Shown here in pieces: positions 45,421-61,600 of a stretch of 64,000 bases of DNA. The stretch is from contig OX442424.1 of assembly GCA_949361645.1 (NCBI GenBank), positions 7,947,138 to 8,011,137 on the forward strand, given 5' to 3'. The position numbers and the translations under genes are program-made. Source of the stretch: Spongilla lacustris. Taxonomy: Eukaryota; Porifera; Demospongiae; Spongillida; Spongillidae. The notes under the pieces were generated by a model. That model had not been told where the DNA came from and did not search any database. It worked only from the letters and a program-made list of their open reading frames with translations. The stretch's first letter is position 1. Every line of letters begins with the position of its first letter.

Positions 45421-48400
45421 GAACACCACACACTACACCAACACAAGATCGTAACACCACACACTACACCAGCACAAGATCATAACACCACACACTACAC
45501 CAGCACAAGATCGTAACACCACACACTACACCAGCACAAGATCGTAACACCACACACTACACCAGCACAAGATCATAACACCACACCAGCACAAGATCAT
45601 AACACCACACACTACACCAGCACAAGATCGTAACACCACACACTACACCAGCACAAGATCGTAACACCACACACTACACCAGCACAAGATCATAACACCA
45701 CACACTACACCAGCACAAGATCGTAACACCACACACTACACCAGCACAAGATCATAACACCACACACTACACCAGCACAAGATCGTAACACCACACACTA
45801 CACCAGCACAAGATCGTAACACCACACACTACACCGGCACAAGATCATAACACCACACACTACACCAGCACAAGATCGTAACACCACACACTACACCAGC
45901 ACAAGATCGTAACACCACACACTATGACACCAGCACAAGATCGTAACACCACACACTACACCAGCACAAGATCATAACACCACACACTACACCAGCACAA
46001 GATCGTAACACCACACACTATGACACCAGCACAAGATCGTAACACCACACACTACACCAGCACAAGATCATAACACCACACACTACACCAGCACAAGATC
46101 GTAACACCACACACTATGACACCAGCACAAGATCATAACACCACACACTACACCAGCACAAGATCGTAACACCACACACTATGACACCAGCACAAGATCA
46201 TAACACCACACACTACACCAGCACAAGATCGTAACACCACACACTACACCAGCACAAGATCATAACACCACACACTACACCAGCACAAGATCATAACACC
46301 ACACACTACACCAGCACAAGATCATAACACCACACACTACACCAGCACAAGATCATAACACCACACACTACACCAGCACAAGATCATAACACCACACACT
46401 ACACCAGCACAAGATCATAACACCACACACTACACCAGCACAAGATCGTAACACCACACACTACACCAGCACAAGATCGTAACACCACACACTACACCAG
46501 CACAAGATCATAACACCACACACTACACCAGCACAAGATCGTAACACCACACACTATGACACCAGCACAAGATCATAACACCACACACTACACCAGCACA
46601 AGATCGTAACACCACACACTATGACACCAGCACAAGATCATAACACCACACACTACACCAGCACAAGATCGTAACACCACACACTACACCAGCACAAGAT
46701 CATAACACCACACACTACACCAGCACAAGATCATAACACCACACACTACACCAGCACAAGATCATAACACCACACACTACACCAGCACAAGATCATAACA
46801 CCACACACTACACCAGCACAAGATCATAACACCACACACTACACCAGCACAAGATCATAACACCACACACTACACCAGCACAAGATCGTAACACCACACA
46901 CTACACCAGCACAAGATCATAACACCACACACTACACCAGCACAAGATCGTAACACCACACACTACACCAGCACAAGATCGTAACACCACACACTACACC
47001 AGCACAAGATCATAACACCACACACTACACCAGCACAAGATCATAACACCACACACTACACCAGCACAAGATCGTAACACCACACACTACACCAGCACAA
47101 GATCGTAACACCACACACTACACCAGCACAAGATCATAACACCACACACTACACCAGCACAAGATCATAACACCACACACTACACCAGCACAAGATCATA
47201 ACACCACACACTACACCAGCACAAGATCATAACACCACACACTACACCAGCACAAGATCACAGCACCCCACACTACACCAGCACAAGATCATAACACCAC
47301 ACACTACACCAGCACAAGATCACAGCACCCCACACTACACCAGCACAAGATCGTAACACCACACACTACACCAGCACAAGATCGTAACACCACACACTAC
47401 ACCAGCACAAGATCGTAACACCACACACTACACCAGCACAAGATCGTAACACCACACACTACACCAGCACAAGATCACACTACACCAGTACAAGATCGTA
47501 ACACCACACACTACACCAGCACAAGATCATAACACCACACACTACACCAGCACAAGATCGTAACACCACACACTACACCAGCACAAGATCATAACACCAC
47601 ACACTACACCAGCACAAGATCATAACACCACACACTATGACACCAGCACAAGATCGTAACACCAAACACTACACCAGCACAAGATCATAACACCACACAC
47701 TACACCAGCACAAGATCATAACACCACACACTACACCAGCACAAGATCATAACACCACACACTACACCAGCACAAGATCATAACACCACACCAGCACAAG
47801 ATCGTAACACCACACACTACACCAGCACAAGATCACACCACACTACACCAGCACAAGATCATAACACCACACACTACACCAGCACAAGATCGTAACACCA
47901 CACACTACACCAGCACAAGATCGTAATACCACACACTACACCAGCACAAGATCATAACACCCCACACTACACCAGCACAAGATCGTAACACCACACACTA
48001 CACCAGCACAAGATCATAACACCACACACTACACCAGCACAAGATCATAACACCACACACTACACCAGCACAAGATCATAACACCACACACTACACCAGC
48101 ACAAGATCATAACACCACACACTACACCAGCACAAGAGCGTAACACCACACACTACACCAGCACAAGATCATAACACCACACACTACACCAGCACAAGAT
48201 CATAACACCACACCAGCACAAGATCATAACACCACACACTACACCAGCACAAGATCGTAACACCACACACTACACCAGCACAAGATCATAACACCACACA
48301 CTACACCAGCACAAGATCATAACACCACACACTACACCAGCACAAGATCGTAACACCACACACTACACCAGCACAAGATCATAACACCACACACTACACC

Positions 48401-50840
48401 AGCACAAGATCATAACACCACACACTACACCAGCACAAGATCGTAACACCACACACTACACCAGCACAAGATCATAACACCACACACTACACCAGCACAA
48501 GATCATAACACCACACCAGCACAAGATCGTAACACCACACACTACACCAGCACAAGATCATAACACCACACACTACACCAGCACAAGATCATAACACCAC
48601 ACACTACACCAGCACAAGATCGTAACACCACACACTACACCAGCACAAGATCATAACACCACACACTACACCAGCACAAGATCATAACACCACACCAGCA
48701 CAAGATCATAACACCACACACTACACCAGCACAAGATCATAACACCACACCAGCACAAGATCGTAACACCACACACCACACCAGCACAAGATCGTAACAC
48801 CACACACTACACCAGCACAAGATCGTAACACCACACACTACACCAGCACAAGATCATAACACCTCACACTACACCAGCACAAGATCACAACACCACACAC
48901 TACACCAGCACAAGATCGTAACACCACACACTACACCAGCACAAGATCGTAACACCACACACTACACCAGCACAAGATCATAACACCACACACTACACCA
49001 GCACAAGAGCGTAACACCACACACTACACCAGCACAAGATCGTAACACCACACACTACACCAGCACAAGATCGTAACACCACACACTACACCAGCACAAG
49101 ATCGTAACACCACACACTACACCAGCACAAGAGCGTAACACCACACACTACACCAGCACAAGATCGTAACACCACACACTACACCAGCACAAGATCGTAA
49201 CACCACACACTACACCAGCACAAGATCGTAACACCCCACACTACACCGGCACAAGATCATAACACCACACACTACACCGGCACAAGATCATAACACCACA
49301 CACTACACCAGTACAAGATCGTAACACCACACACTACACCAGCACAAGATCATAACACCACACACTACACCAGCACAAGATCATAACACCACACACTACA
49401 CCAGCACAAGATCGTAACACCACACCAGCACAAGATCATAACACCACACACTACACCAGCACAAGATCGTAGCACCCCACACTACACCGGCACAAGATCA
49501 TAACACCACACACTACACCAGCACAAGATCATAACACCACACACTACACCAGCACAAGATCATAACACCACACACTACACCAGCACAAGATCATAACACC
49601 ACACACTACACCAGCACAAGATCGTAACACCACACACTACACCAGCACAAGATCATAACACCCCACACTACACCAGCACAAGATCATAACACCCCACACT
49701 ACACCAGCACAAGATCATAACACCACACACTACACCAGCACAAGATCGTAACACCACACACTACACCAGCACAAGATCGTAACACCCCACACTACACCAG
49801 CACAAGATCGTAACACCACACACTACGCCAGCACAAGATCATAACACCACACACCACACCAGCACAAGATCATAACACCACACACTACACCAGCACAAGA
49901 TCATAACACCACACACCACACCAGCACAAGATCATAACACCCCACACTACACCAGCACAAGATCATAACACCACACACTACACCAGCACAAGATCGTAAC
50001 ACCACACACTACACCAGCACAAGATCGTAACACCCCACACTACACCAGCACAAGATCGTAACACCACACACTACGCCAGCACAAGAGCGTAACACCACAC
50101 ACTACACCAGCACAAGATCGTAACACCACACACTACGCCAGCACAAGATCGTAACACCACACACTACACCAGCACAAGATCATAACACCACACACTACAC
50201 CAGCACAAGATCATAACACCACACACTACACCAGCACAAGATCATAACACCACACACTACACCAGCACAAGATCATAACACCACACCAGCACAAGATCAT
50301 AACACCACACACTACACCAGCACAAGATCGTAACACCACACACTACACCAGCACAAGATCGTAACACCACACACTACACCAGCACAAGATCATAACACCA
50401 CACACTACACCAGCACAAGATCGTAACACCACACACTACACCAGCACAAGATCATAACACCACACACTACACCAGCACAAGATCATAACACCACACACTA
50501 CACCAGCACAAGATCATAACACCACACACTACACCAGCACAAGATCATAACACCACACCAGCACAAGATCATAACACCACACACTACACCAGCACAAGAT
50601 CATAACACCACACCAGCACAAGATCATAACACCACACACTACACCAGCACAAGATCATAACACCACACACTACACCAGCACAAGATCGTAACACCACACA
50701 CTACACCAGCACAAGATCATAACACCACACACTACACCAGCACAAGATCATAACACCACACACTACACCAGCACAAGATCATAACACCCCACACTACACC
50801 AGCACAAGATCGTAACACCACACACTACACCAGGACAAGA
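45421..50840. repeat. 5.4-kb array of a 31-bp minisatellite, ~170 copies
   Basis: The unit is AACACCACACACTACACCAG followed by CACAAGATCGT (31 bp). Variants are a GATCGT/GATCAT switch, TATGACACC in place of TACACC (+3 bp), and a shortened unit lacking about 9 bp. Blocks of variants recur, for example the pattern at 46101 again at 46541 (440 bp apart), showing higher-order duplication. There are no unique spacers and no open frames. Confidence 0.97.
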
Positions 50841-52396
50841 TCATATGCCATTACTGCATTGGTTTGGGTATCACATATCACCAACATTACAGCCATCTCA
50901 TCACCCCAGCCATCTCATCACCTCACCAATTGGGCCCCCATCAAAGCACACATACATTCACATATGCCCAGTGCTTACCGAGTTCATAAAGATATGCTTT
51001 TATGTAGTAACAGCACTTCAGCCCCTCATAAAAGTCCCAAGGCACCCCCCCTCACCCAAACTTAGACCTGAACTCCATTTATCAGTGTTCCCTTGTGATC
51101 CATCAACTTCTCCTTCCACCACCCCATGTAGCCTTCCTTCTTCCATATGTCCTCCCCCCCCTCCCCCGTCATGTAGCAAGTTCAAAAACTCCCAAGGCTA
51201 TAGCTAAAATAGTTCTGTCACTCTCCTATACCATGCAATAACACTTCTACTGATAATCTTTTCTTAAATTAGCATGTGACCCACTAATTACTCCAGATGT
51301 TAATCATAGAGATGCACTTGTAAGGATTGTGCTTGATGACTAGACAACTAAACTGAAGCTGCACAACACCCAATGAAACCGCAAGGAAGAGAGTGATTTC
51401 TAAAAACAACACATCATGCCATGATAATTTTTTGGACAAAAGGCACACTGTCCTTTTCCACTAATACATTCAGAGGACTGAGGATCTGGCAACTATGAAT
51501 TCAGTGAGCTAATAACATCACGGTGTTGTGCATTGGTGAATACATTCCTCAGCTTTGCATGACTAGCTGTGTGTATGCTGAGAGCACTACACAGCCAAAG
51601 GGGTATAGGTATAGGTTGGGGGGGGGGGGGGGGGGGGGATCAGAGAATGGAGCAGGACATAAATGGTGGAATGGAAGGAGGGAGGTGGAGAAGAGAACAG
51701 TAGGACAGTATATAGTAACAGAAAGAGGAGGAACAGCAGAGAGCCATGGATAATAGAGAGGTGGTGGCGATAAGACAGGGGGAGTGATGGTATATAAGAT
51801 GTGCAACCGATCAAGCTAAGAAATCATGCATGTACCTTTGATCAACCGGAAGATGCAAGCTATACTGTGCATGAATCCAGGGTGAAGTGAGGACAATAAC
51901 AGGGTGATAAGAACACCAGATGAGAGGAATAGAGAGAACTGAGCTGCAGTTATGGTAGCATATACCAAAAAAGGAGATGTTCCTGAAGCGTGTATAGACA
52001 GTTCATAAATTCATAAATAAATAAAAACTATAACATTATATTACAAGCTGTTTTTGAAAACTTCACCTAACTTGTTTGCTCACCTTCGAAAGCGTAAGTA
52101 TCAACTCATTTCCCTCACGGTCCTTCCGTCAACAAGCGGTGCATTGCCAAAGACAAACAATCACGTCCCCCCACTCTCTCTCTCCCTCTGTGCATTCCAC
52201 TCAAGTCACGGAAAGGTTGGACAGCTGCGCATTTTTAAGAGTAGATCTCAAGAATCGATAACCCTGCAACCCCCCCCCCCACACACACACACACCTCCCC
52301 CTCTCCCATTAAGTTAACAGGTAATGAAAATAATTAGTTAAAAAAAGAAAAAGAACGAATGAAAAAAAAAAGGCAGCAAATTATATACGCAACAGT
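50841..52396. other. Intergenic, downstream of SCD; no gene seen
   Basis: It contains a poly(G) run at about 51620-51638 and C/T-rich stretches. The final few hundred bases should be the 3' untranslated region of the minus-strand desaturase; no canonical AATAAA was found near its stop codon. Confidence 0.4.
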
Positions 52397-53401
52397 CTAC
52401 CTCCGAACATAACCCCTGGACTCCTCCACGACAGTTGACTTGTTTCCTTTGCGCCGCTTGATACCGTCGATAGCGTCCTGCGACGCTTGCTTTCTGTCAT
52501 ATACCTGACCCAGAGCCGCGAACAGGTCGATGAACGCCGTGGTGATGTTGATCTTCGGTCCCCACTCGCTCGTGGAGTAGTCATACGGGAACGTGTGGTG
52601 GAAGTTGTGAAATCCTTCGCCTATGGCGATGACGCTAACGGCTGTGTTCTCTGACGGACTGATCGTCCTGTCGTAGGGGCGACCGCCCCACAGGTGTGCG
52701 GCACTGTTCACCAGCCACGTCTGGTGGAGCGTCAGGGCGTAGCGGAGACCGAACGCCACAAAAAAGGCCACGTAAACGTTCTCCCCCCAGAAATACCAGG
52801 GCACCAGCGTAGGCATGACTACACTGAACAGGATACACATCACCGCATAGTGTCGGTATTGAAACATCACGATCGGGTTGTTGAGCAAGTCCGTCACGTC
52901 GGTTTCCTTTCTCCTCCGAATCACCTCCGGGTGCCTTTCCAGCATTAGCCACCCCATGTGGGCGAAGAAAAACCCTCTCTTTGCGTTATGCGGGTCTGCA
53001 TCTGTTTCAGAGTACTTGTGGTGAACCCTGTGGTCGTGCGACCATTCTAATATGTCGGTTTGCATCGATATGCTGTTGAAAAGCATCAGGAGGACTTCTA
53101 GAGGCCATTTCGCCTTGTACGATCTGTGCGTCCACAGTCTATGAGCGCCCGCCGTGACTCCGAGTGCGCTGCAGATATACATACAGAAGAACCAGAGCCA
53201 TGTCGGCCACGAGGCATATGGAGCGAGTACGATCCCCCCCAATCCCAAGGCGTGGATCAACACCACTTTCGCCACGTTGTCCCACACCACTGCCGCCTCC
53301 AATCCGAACGGACCTCTTTTGGTGTTTTCGCAACTCTTTTGCACATCTTTCTCCGAGTTGGCCTTGTCGGCAACTAGCCTGTCATTAGTTTCTGCGGACA
53401 T
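52397..53401 (-). CDS. SCD: Acyl-CoA delta-9 (stearoyl-CoA) desaturase, intronless, 334 aa
   Basis: It introduces a cis double bond at carbon 9 of saturated acyl-CoAs in the ER membrane, using cytochrome b5 and a di-iron centre. The three histidine boxes are present: HRLWTH (87-92), HRVHH (124-128) and HNFHH (265-269), plus the SAAHLWGG motif with the extra iron-ligand His236. Four hydrophobic segments fall at about 43-63, 65-85, 186-201 and 208-228. Length fits the family (~330-360). The frame stays open upstream, but I chose the ATG at 53401 because a TATA box lies ~35 bp before it and conservation begins after it. A single exon is unusual, since animal SCD genes normally have introns; an intact frame with its own TATA box argues for a working gene. 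Confidence 0.93.
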   Translation of the reverse strand: MSAETNDRLVADKANSEKDVQKSCENTKRGPFGLEAAVVWDNVAKVVLIHALGLGGIVLAPYASWPTWLWFFCMYICSALGVTAGAHRLWTHRSYKAKWPLEVLLMLFNSISMQTDILEWSHDHRVHHKYSETDADPHNAKRGFFFAHMGWLMLERHPEVIRRRKETDVTDLLNNPIVMFQYRHYAVMCILFSVVMPTLVPWYFWGENVYVAFFVAFGLRYALTLHQTWLVNSAAHLWGGRPYDRTISPSENTAVSVIAIGEGFHNFHHTFPYDYSTSEWGPKINITTAFIDLFAALGQVYDRKQASQDAIDGIKRRKGNKSTVVEESRGYVRR

Positions 53402-53435
53402 CCTTCGATGGATATCGGACAGAATGAACGCCTTG

Positions 53436-53443
53436 TATTTATA
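53436..53443 (-). promoter_or_regulatory. TATA box of the desaturase gene
   Basis: TATAAATA on the minus strand, about 35 bp before the chosen ATG, predicts a transcription start only some 5-15 bp upstream of the coding region. This supports the start at 53401 over longer readings. Confidence 0.55.
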
Positions 53444-54150
53444 GTACTGACATGTGATTTGCACATTGCGCAGGAGTGCAGACGAGCGTGACGTCATGAA
53501 CACCACATGATTAATGATGACGCTTTTCCTTTGACTTCGTGATATTGATTGGCTGATGTGCGCTAGGTACATATGTATACAAGACTCGCTCATACATGTC
53601 TTCAGACCTATATTAAATGGTTAGATCCGCGGTTGCTCATATAGAGTTTTCATATCCGAACACATGTACACTCAGGTTGTAGCCATGGTTACAGTAGTGA
53701 TGTGCATGGCAGCAGCGAATTAAGGCCACATCATCCTAAGAAATATTCGTAATGTCAATGCGTAATAAATTGATTGCGTAGCATCTTGTGCGTGTGCGTT
53801 TGTCTTCTATGTCAGCGCGTATAACGCTGGTACATGCATCAAAAAACAGAAGAATTAATGATACAAAGACCAATAAAGTGGCGCTAAATGACGTAATAAA
53901 CATATCACATGCTCTTATGAAGTTATTGCGTCATCTCTCCTTTCCCCCATATACCCGGCCGGTACATGACGTTTTACGATCGACCGTTTGCAATACAACA
54001 ACCTTCCAGTACTTTTGAACTGACCTAAAATACAAATACAAGTGTATACAATAGAAATGTGTACTTGGGAAGTCCTTAATTGTAGCGGCATTTTACATTG
54101 CGGTATTACGGCATTTACTGGTATCGTGTCAGAATCATAATATGTACACT
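53444..54150. other. Desaturase upstream region; no gene seen
   Basis: No protein-like frame. This is the divergent spacer between the desaturase and MEI4, and presumably holds upstream regulatory sequence of the former. Confidence 0.35.
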
Positions 54151-54155
54151 CAGAC

Positions 54156-54543
<388 letters not shown>

Positions 54544-54866
54544 GCATGCACACGCACACACCATACGTGTACACTCACACAATTGCACAAAACAAACTCA
54601 AACGTCACGGTATGAAAGGTCAGCGGTTCAAGTTCATTATGTCATACACACGACTTTTTATAATTGATAGCGATTGCGTATTCCAGAATTAGATCTTGGT
54701 TCCGAAATAACCTAATGTTTCGAGCTAGGCCGGAAGTGTGTCCACTGGCGGTAGAGTTCTTGGGATAAGACACTCTAACCCATCTGGCTACTAGTAATAT
54801 ATTCGAAGTTTGAACATTGGTCTGATAGGAACATTAAAGCTAAGGTGTTCTCTAGAGTACATGGCA

Positions 54867-55126
54867 CAGCGGCGTAGACAACTTTTTAAAACTGGGGGGG
54901 CCAAATTTTAACCACTTGACCACAAAGACAGAACTGACAAATTAGAGATAGCTGATTTAGCCAACGAATTTGTATCTCGAAACGCAAGTAGAATGCATAT
55001 CTTTGGATCGTTTGTGTAGATATAAATTTATTGATAAGCAATGAACCATAATAAAAATATTCATGATCAGGGGAAAAACTGGGGGGGCCCTTGCCCCCCT
55101 TGCCCCCCCCCTTGTCTACGCCACTG
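54867..55126. mobile_element. hAT-like MITE, 260 bp
   Basis: The termini are CAGCGGCGTAGACAA and, at the right end, TTGTCTACGCCACTG, which is the inverse with one change. CAGNGGCGTA-type ends are typical of hAT non-autonomous elements. The flanks, ACATGGCA and CATGGTCA, suggest a decayed 8-bp duplication. It ends about 140 bp upstream of the MEI4 start codon. Confidence 0.65.
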
Positions 55127-55267
55127 CATGGTCACCTCAACCTGGCAAGGCTGCGGTCCATCGCCGAAACATTTGTTGTACCAGAGATAACATCTCTGGT
55201 ACAACAATAATGCCACTGATTATTAAAAAAAATTTCAATCTGAAATTTGAAAAAGCGCGCCAATGAA

Positions 55268-58472
<3,205 letters not shown>

Positions 58473-58601
58473 AGAAACCACACCCCTTCTAGAAGGTGTT
58501 GCGTTGTGGGTCTCCCACTGGTGAACCAGAATCTCTCTACATGTATATCCTTGTTTAGACCTCCTTTTTTGGCAATATTATTACACAGTACCACAAGTCA
58601 A

Positions 58602-58607
58602 AATAAA
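58602..58607 (+). terminator. Poly(A) signal AATAAA for MEI4
   Basis: It lies 130 bp after the MEI4 stop codon and about 70 bp before the convergent PIK3R4 stop codon, so 3' ends of the two transcripts probably overlap or nearly meet. Confidence 0.6.
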
Positions 58608-58676
58608 CTGACACCACAAATGCACCAAAAACAACACAACACACCACAGTGAACTGTTCTATGTGCTGGGAAGGAG

Positions 58677-61600
58677 TCACTTCCACAGTTTGAGGACACC
58701 GTCATGTGAAGCGCTGACAATAAACTGCTGGTTAATGGCCAGATCTGTTATGAAGTCCACATGAGATTCAGTGTCTATTTGCTCGTCTGCTGACATCACT
58801 NNNNNNNNNNNNNNNNNNNNNNNNNNNNNNNNNNNNNNNNNNNNNNNNNNNNNNNNNNNNNNNNNNNNNNNNNNNNNNNNNNNNNNNNNNNNNNNNNNNN
58901 NNNNNNNNNNNNNNNNNNNNNNNNNNNNNNNNNNNNNNNNNNNNNNNNNNNNNNNNNNNNNNNNNNNNNNNNNNNNNNNNNNNNNNNNNNNNNNNNNNNN
59001 TGTACACTCACTTTGATGAGCATATGTGTGCTTGGACCTGCTGATAAGGTTTTTGCCTTCTGGTTTTAGAATGTCCCACACCTTGGTGGAGCCATCATCC
59101 GAAAAGGTGACAAAAATGGTACTGTCCTGCATCACACATATCCTGGAGGGGAGGGGGAGGAGGGGAGGAGGGAAGGGGAGGAGGGGAGGAGGGAAGGGGG
59201 AGGAGGGGAGGAGGGAAGGGGGAAGGATGGTGAGGTTGAGGAGTGAGTGTGGTGAGGTTGGTGGACAGGGGTGGGGGAGCATGGTGTGTGATTGAGGTGA
59301 CAAGTGATCATGAGGAGTGTGGTGTGTGATGGGGAGGGTGAGGAGGATGTTGGGGAGGAGAAATGATCCAACAGACTTGTTTATTGCTTCCTGTGTTCAG
59401 ACATGTGAGCAACCAGCTGTCCCCTTGGAGACCAGCTGCACACAATAGAAATACATACCTTGGTGTATGCACCCACTACACAGAATGCAGGGCTTGAAGC
59501 CAAAAACTCACTTTTGGCGAGGACTGGAAACAGGCATTCCTTGCTATATCGCGATCCATTGTCCGCATGTCTGCCCATATGCAGCCAAAGTACTAAATAA
59601 AGGTATTGGGAGCACTTTCCAATTATTGCACACCTTGAATGTATTGCTCCTTCTTGTCTTGCAGCAATGCATGCAGGTTCTCCAAACACGTGGTGGAGTG
59701 CTCCACTGCAGGCAGGACATACAGTTGACGCCTGGGGGTATTTTTCACTAAAGTAAAACTTACCTTTTCCAAAAGAAATCTGAGTACCATAGTTACCATG
59801 GCTAGAACTGGCAGTACATGTATATGATTAGGCTTGTCTGAACAAACATGACTTCACTTACTTCCTTCCATCGGAGCGCCTGCTCAGTGACTGCCAGGCC
59901 TGAGAGGGACCACTACTTGCAACTTCACTCTCTGGGGCAGATGCCCCTCCCTCTCCCTCCGGAAGTAGGACATCCTCTGTGGTCCTGTGGTCTGAGAGCA
60001 AGTGGGTTGTGGGGATGGGAAGGAGGGAGGGAGGAGGGGAGGGAGGAGGGAGGGGGAAGAGGGGAGGGAGGAGGGAGAGGGGGAAGAGGGGGAGGAGGAG
60101 GGGAGGAGGAGGGGAGGAGGAGAGGAGGGGAGGAGGAGGGGAGGGGAAGGTCACGAGGAGCAGTTGGGGAGGGTCACTGCTTTGTCCTAGTAATAGTAAC
60201 ATGTCCTTTTACCCCAATGATCCCCACTCCTTCCTCCCCGCACACCTGGGATATAAATTAGTCCTCCTCCCCTCCCTTTCTAGCCCTCCCCTCTCCCTCT
60301 ACACCTTCCCTTCTCTCCTCCCTTCAGGTCTCCCCTCTCCCCCTCCCTCTACACCTTCCCTCCTCCCCTCCCTTTAGCCCTCCCCTCTCCCCCTCCCTCT
60401 ACACCTTCCCTTCTCTGTCAGCTCATACCATCAGTCGACGGAGGACTCTCATGGCTAACTGGACTCCTCTTGCTGACAGGGACATCAGCATTTGGCCCTA
60501 CAGAGATGGGCTGAGGCACCACATTGGTCCGAGTGGGCGGATCGTTGTCAGTGAGAAGTACAACAGAAGCCCTGGGTGTCCCCACAGTGGAGTGGTCTGG
60601 TAGCTCACTGAACATGTAGTCCCACTCTTCATTCTAAGGAATAGGCAAGCCGTCCACACACATGTATGCCCCCACATTACCACCAGCCCCTCCCCTCACC
60701 CAGGGCTGTACAAACATCTCCCACACCCAGGGCTGTACAAACAGCTCCCTCAAACAGACACACAATTCACTCCAATTCTAACCTGCCTCCATGGCAACCA
60801 GCAAGCAGTTCACCACTCACCCTGCTAGTATTGGGATCTGCCTTTCTTGGACCAATCTCCTCGTCCCTGCGGTTGTACTCAAGATGGGTACATTTCTCAG
60901 TGACCCCCTCTGTCTTGTCCAAGTCCACCACACCCCTAGTGAGGAACTGCTGTTGGTCTACCACCTCAGAGTAACTGGATGGGGTATTGGGGGGGGGGGG
61001 GGGGGGGGGGGAATGGAGGGACAATGTTAGGACTGGGGACGAGCATAGGACTGGGGACTCACGTCTTTCTGTTGACCAGCAACTTTAAAATGAGATCCTT
61101 CAGAGCCTGGTAGCAGGTGTGACCATGGATGTGAGGTCACAGTGCAGCAGAATGAACAAAAAAAGTAAGTGATATAAACTCCTGGTTTGAAATCTAAGCA
61201 TCACACACACACACACACACATACACACCCATACACACACCCATACACACATACACACATAAAAACACATATACACACCCATACACACATACACACATAA
61301 AAACACATATACACACCCATACACACATAAAAACGCATATACACACCCATACACACCCATACACACACCCATACACACACACATAAAAACACATATACAC
61401 ACCCATACACACATACACACATAAAAACACATATACACACCCATACACACATAAAAACACATATACACACCCATACACACATAAAAACGCATATACACAC
61501 CCATACACACCCATACACGCATATACACACCCATACACACATAAAAACGCATATACACACCCATACACACATAAAAACGCATATACACACACATACACAC

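Noticed and set aside
45421..50840. Regular 31-bp repeats reminiscent of a CRISPR array
   Set aside because: Units are contiguous with no unique spacers, the surrounding genes are intron-bearing animal genes, and variants are shared between copies. It is a minisatellite.
53402..53593. Longer N-terminus for the desaturase
   Set aside because: The frame is open to 53593, but the extra 64 residues are unlike the family and the TATA box lies inside that stretch.
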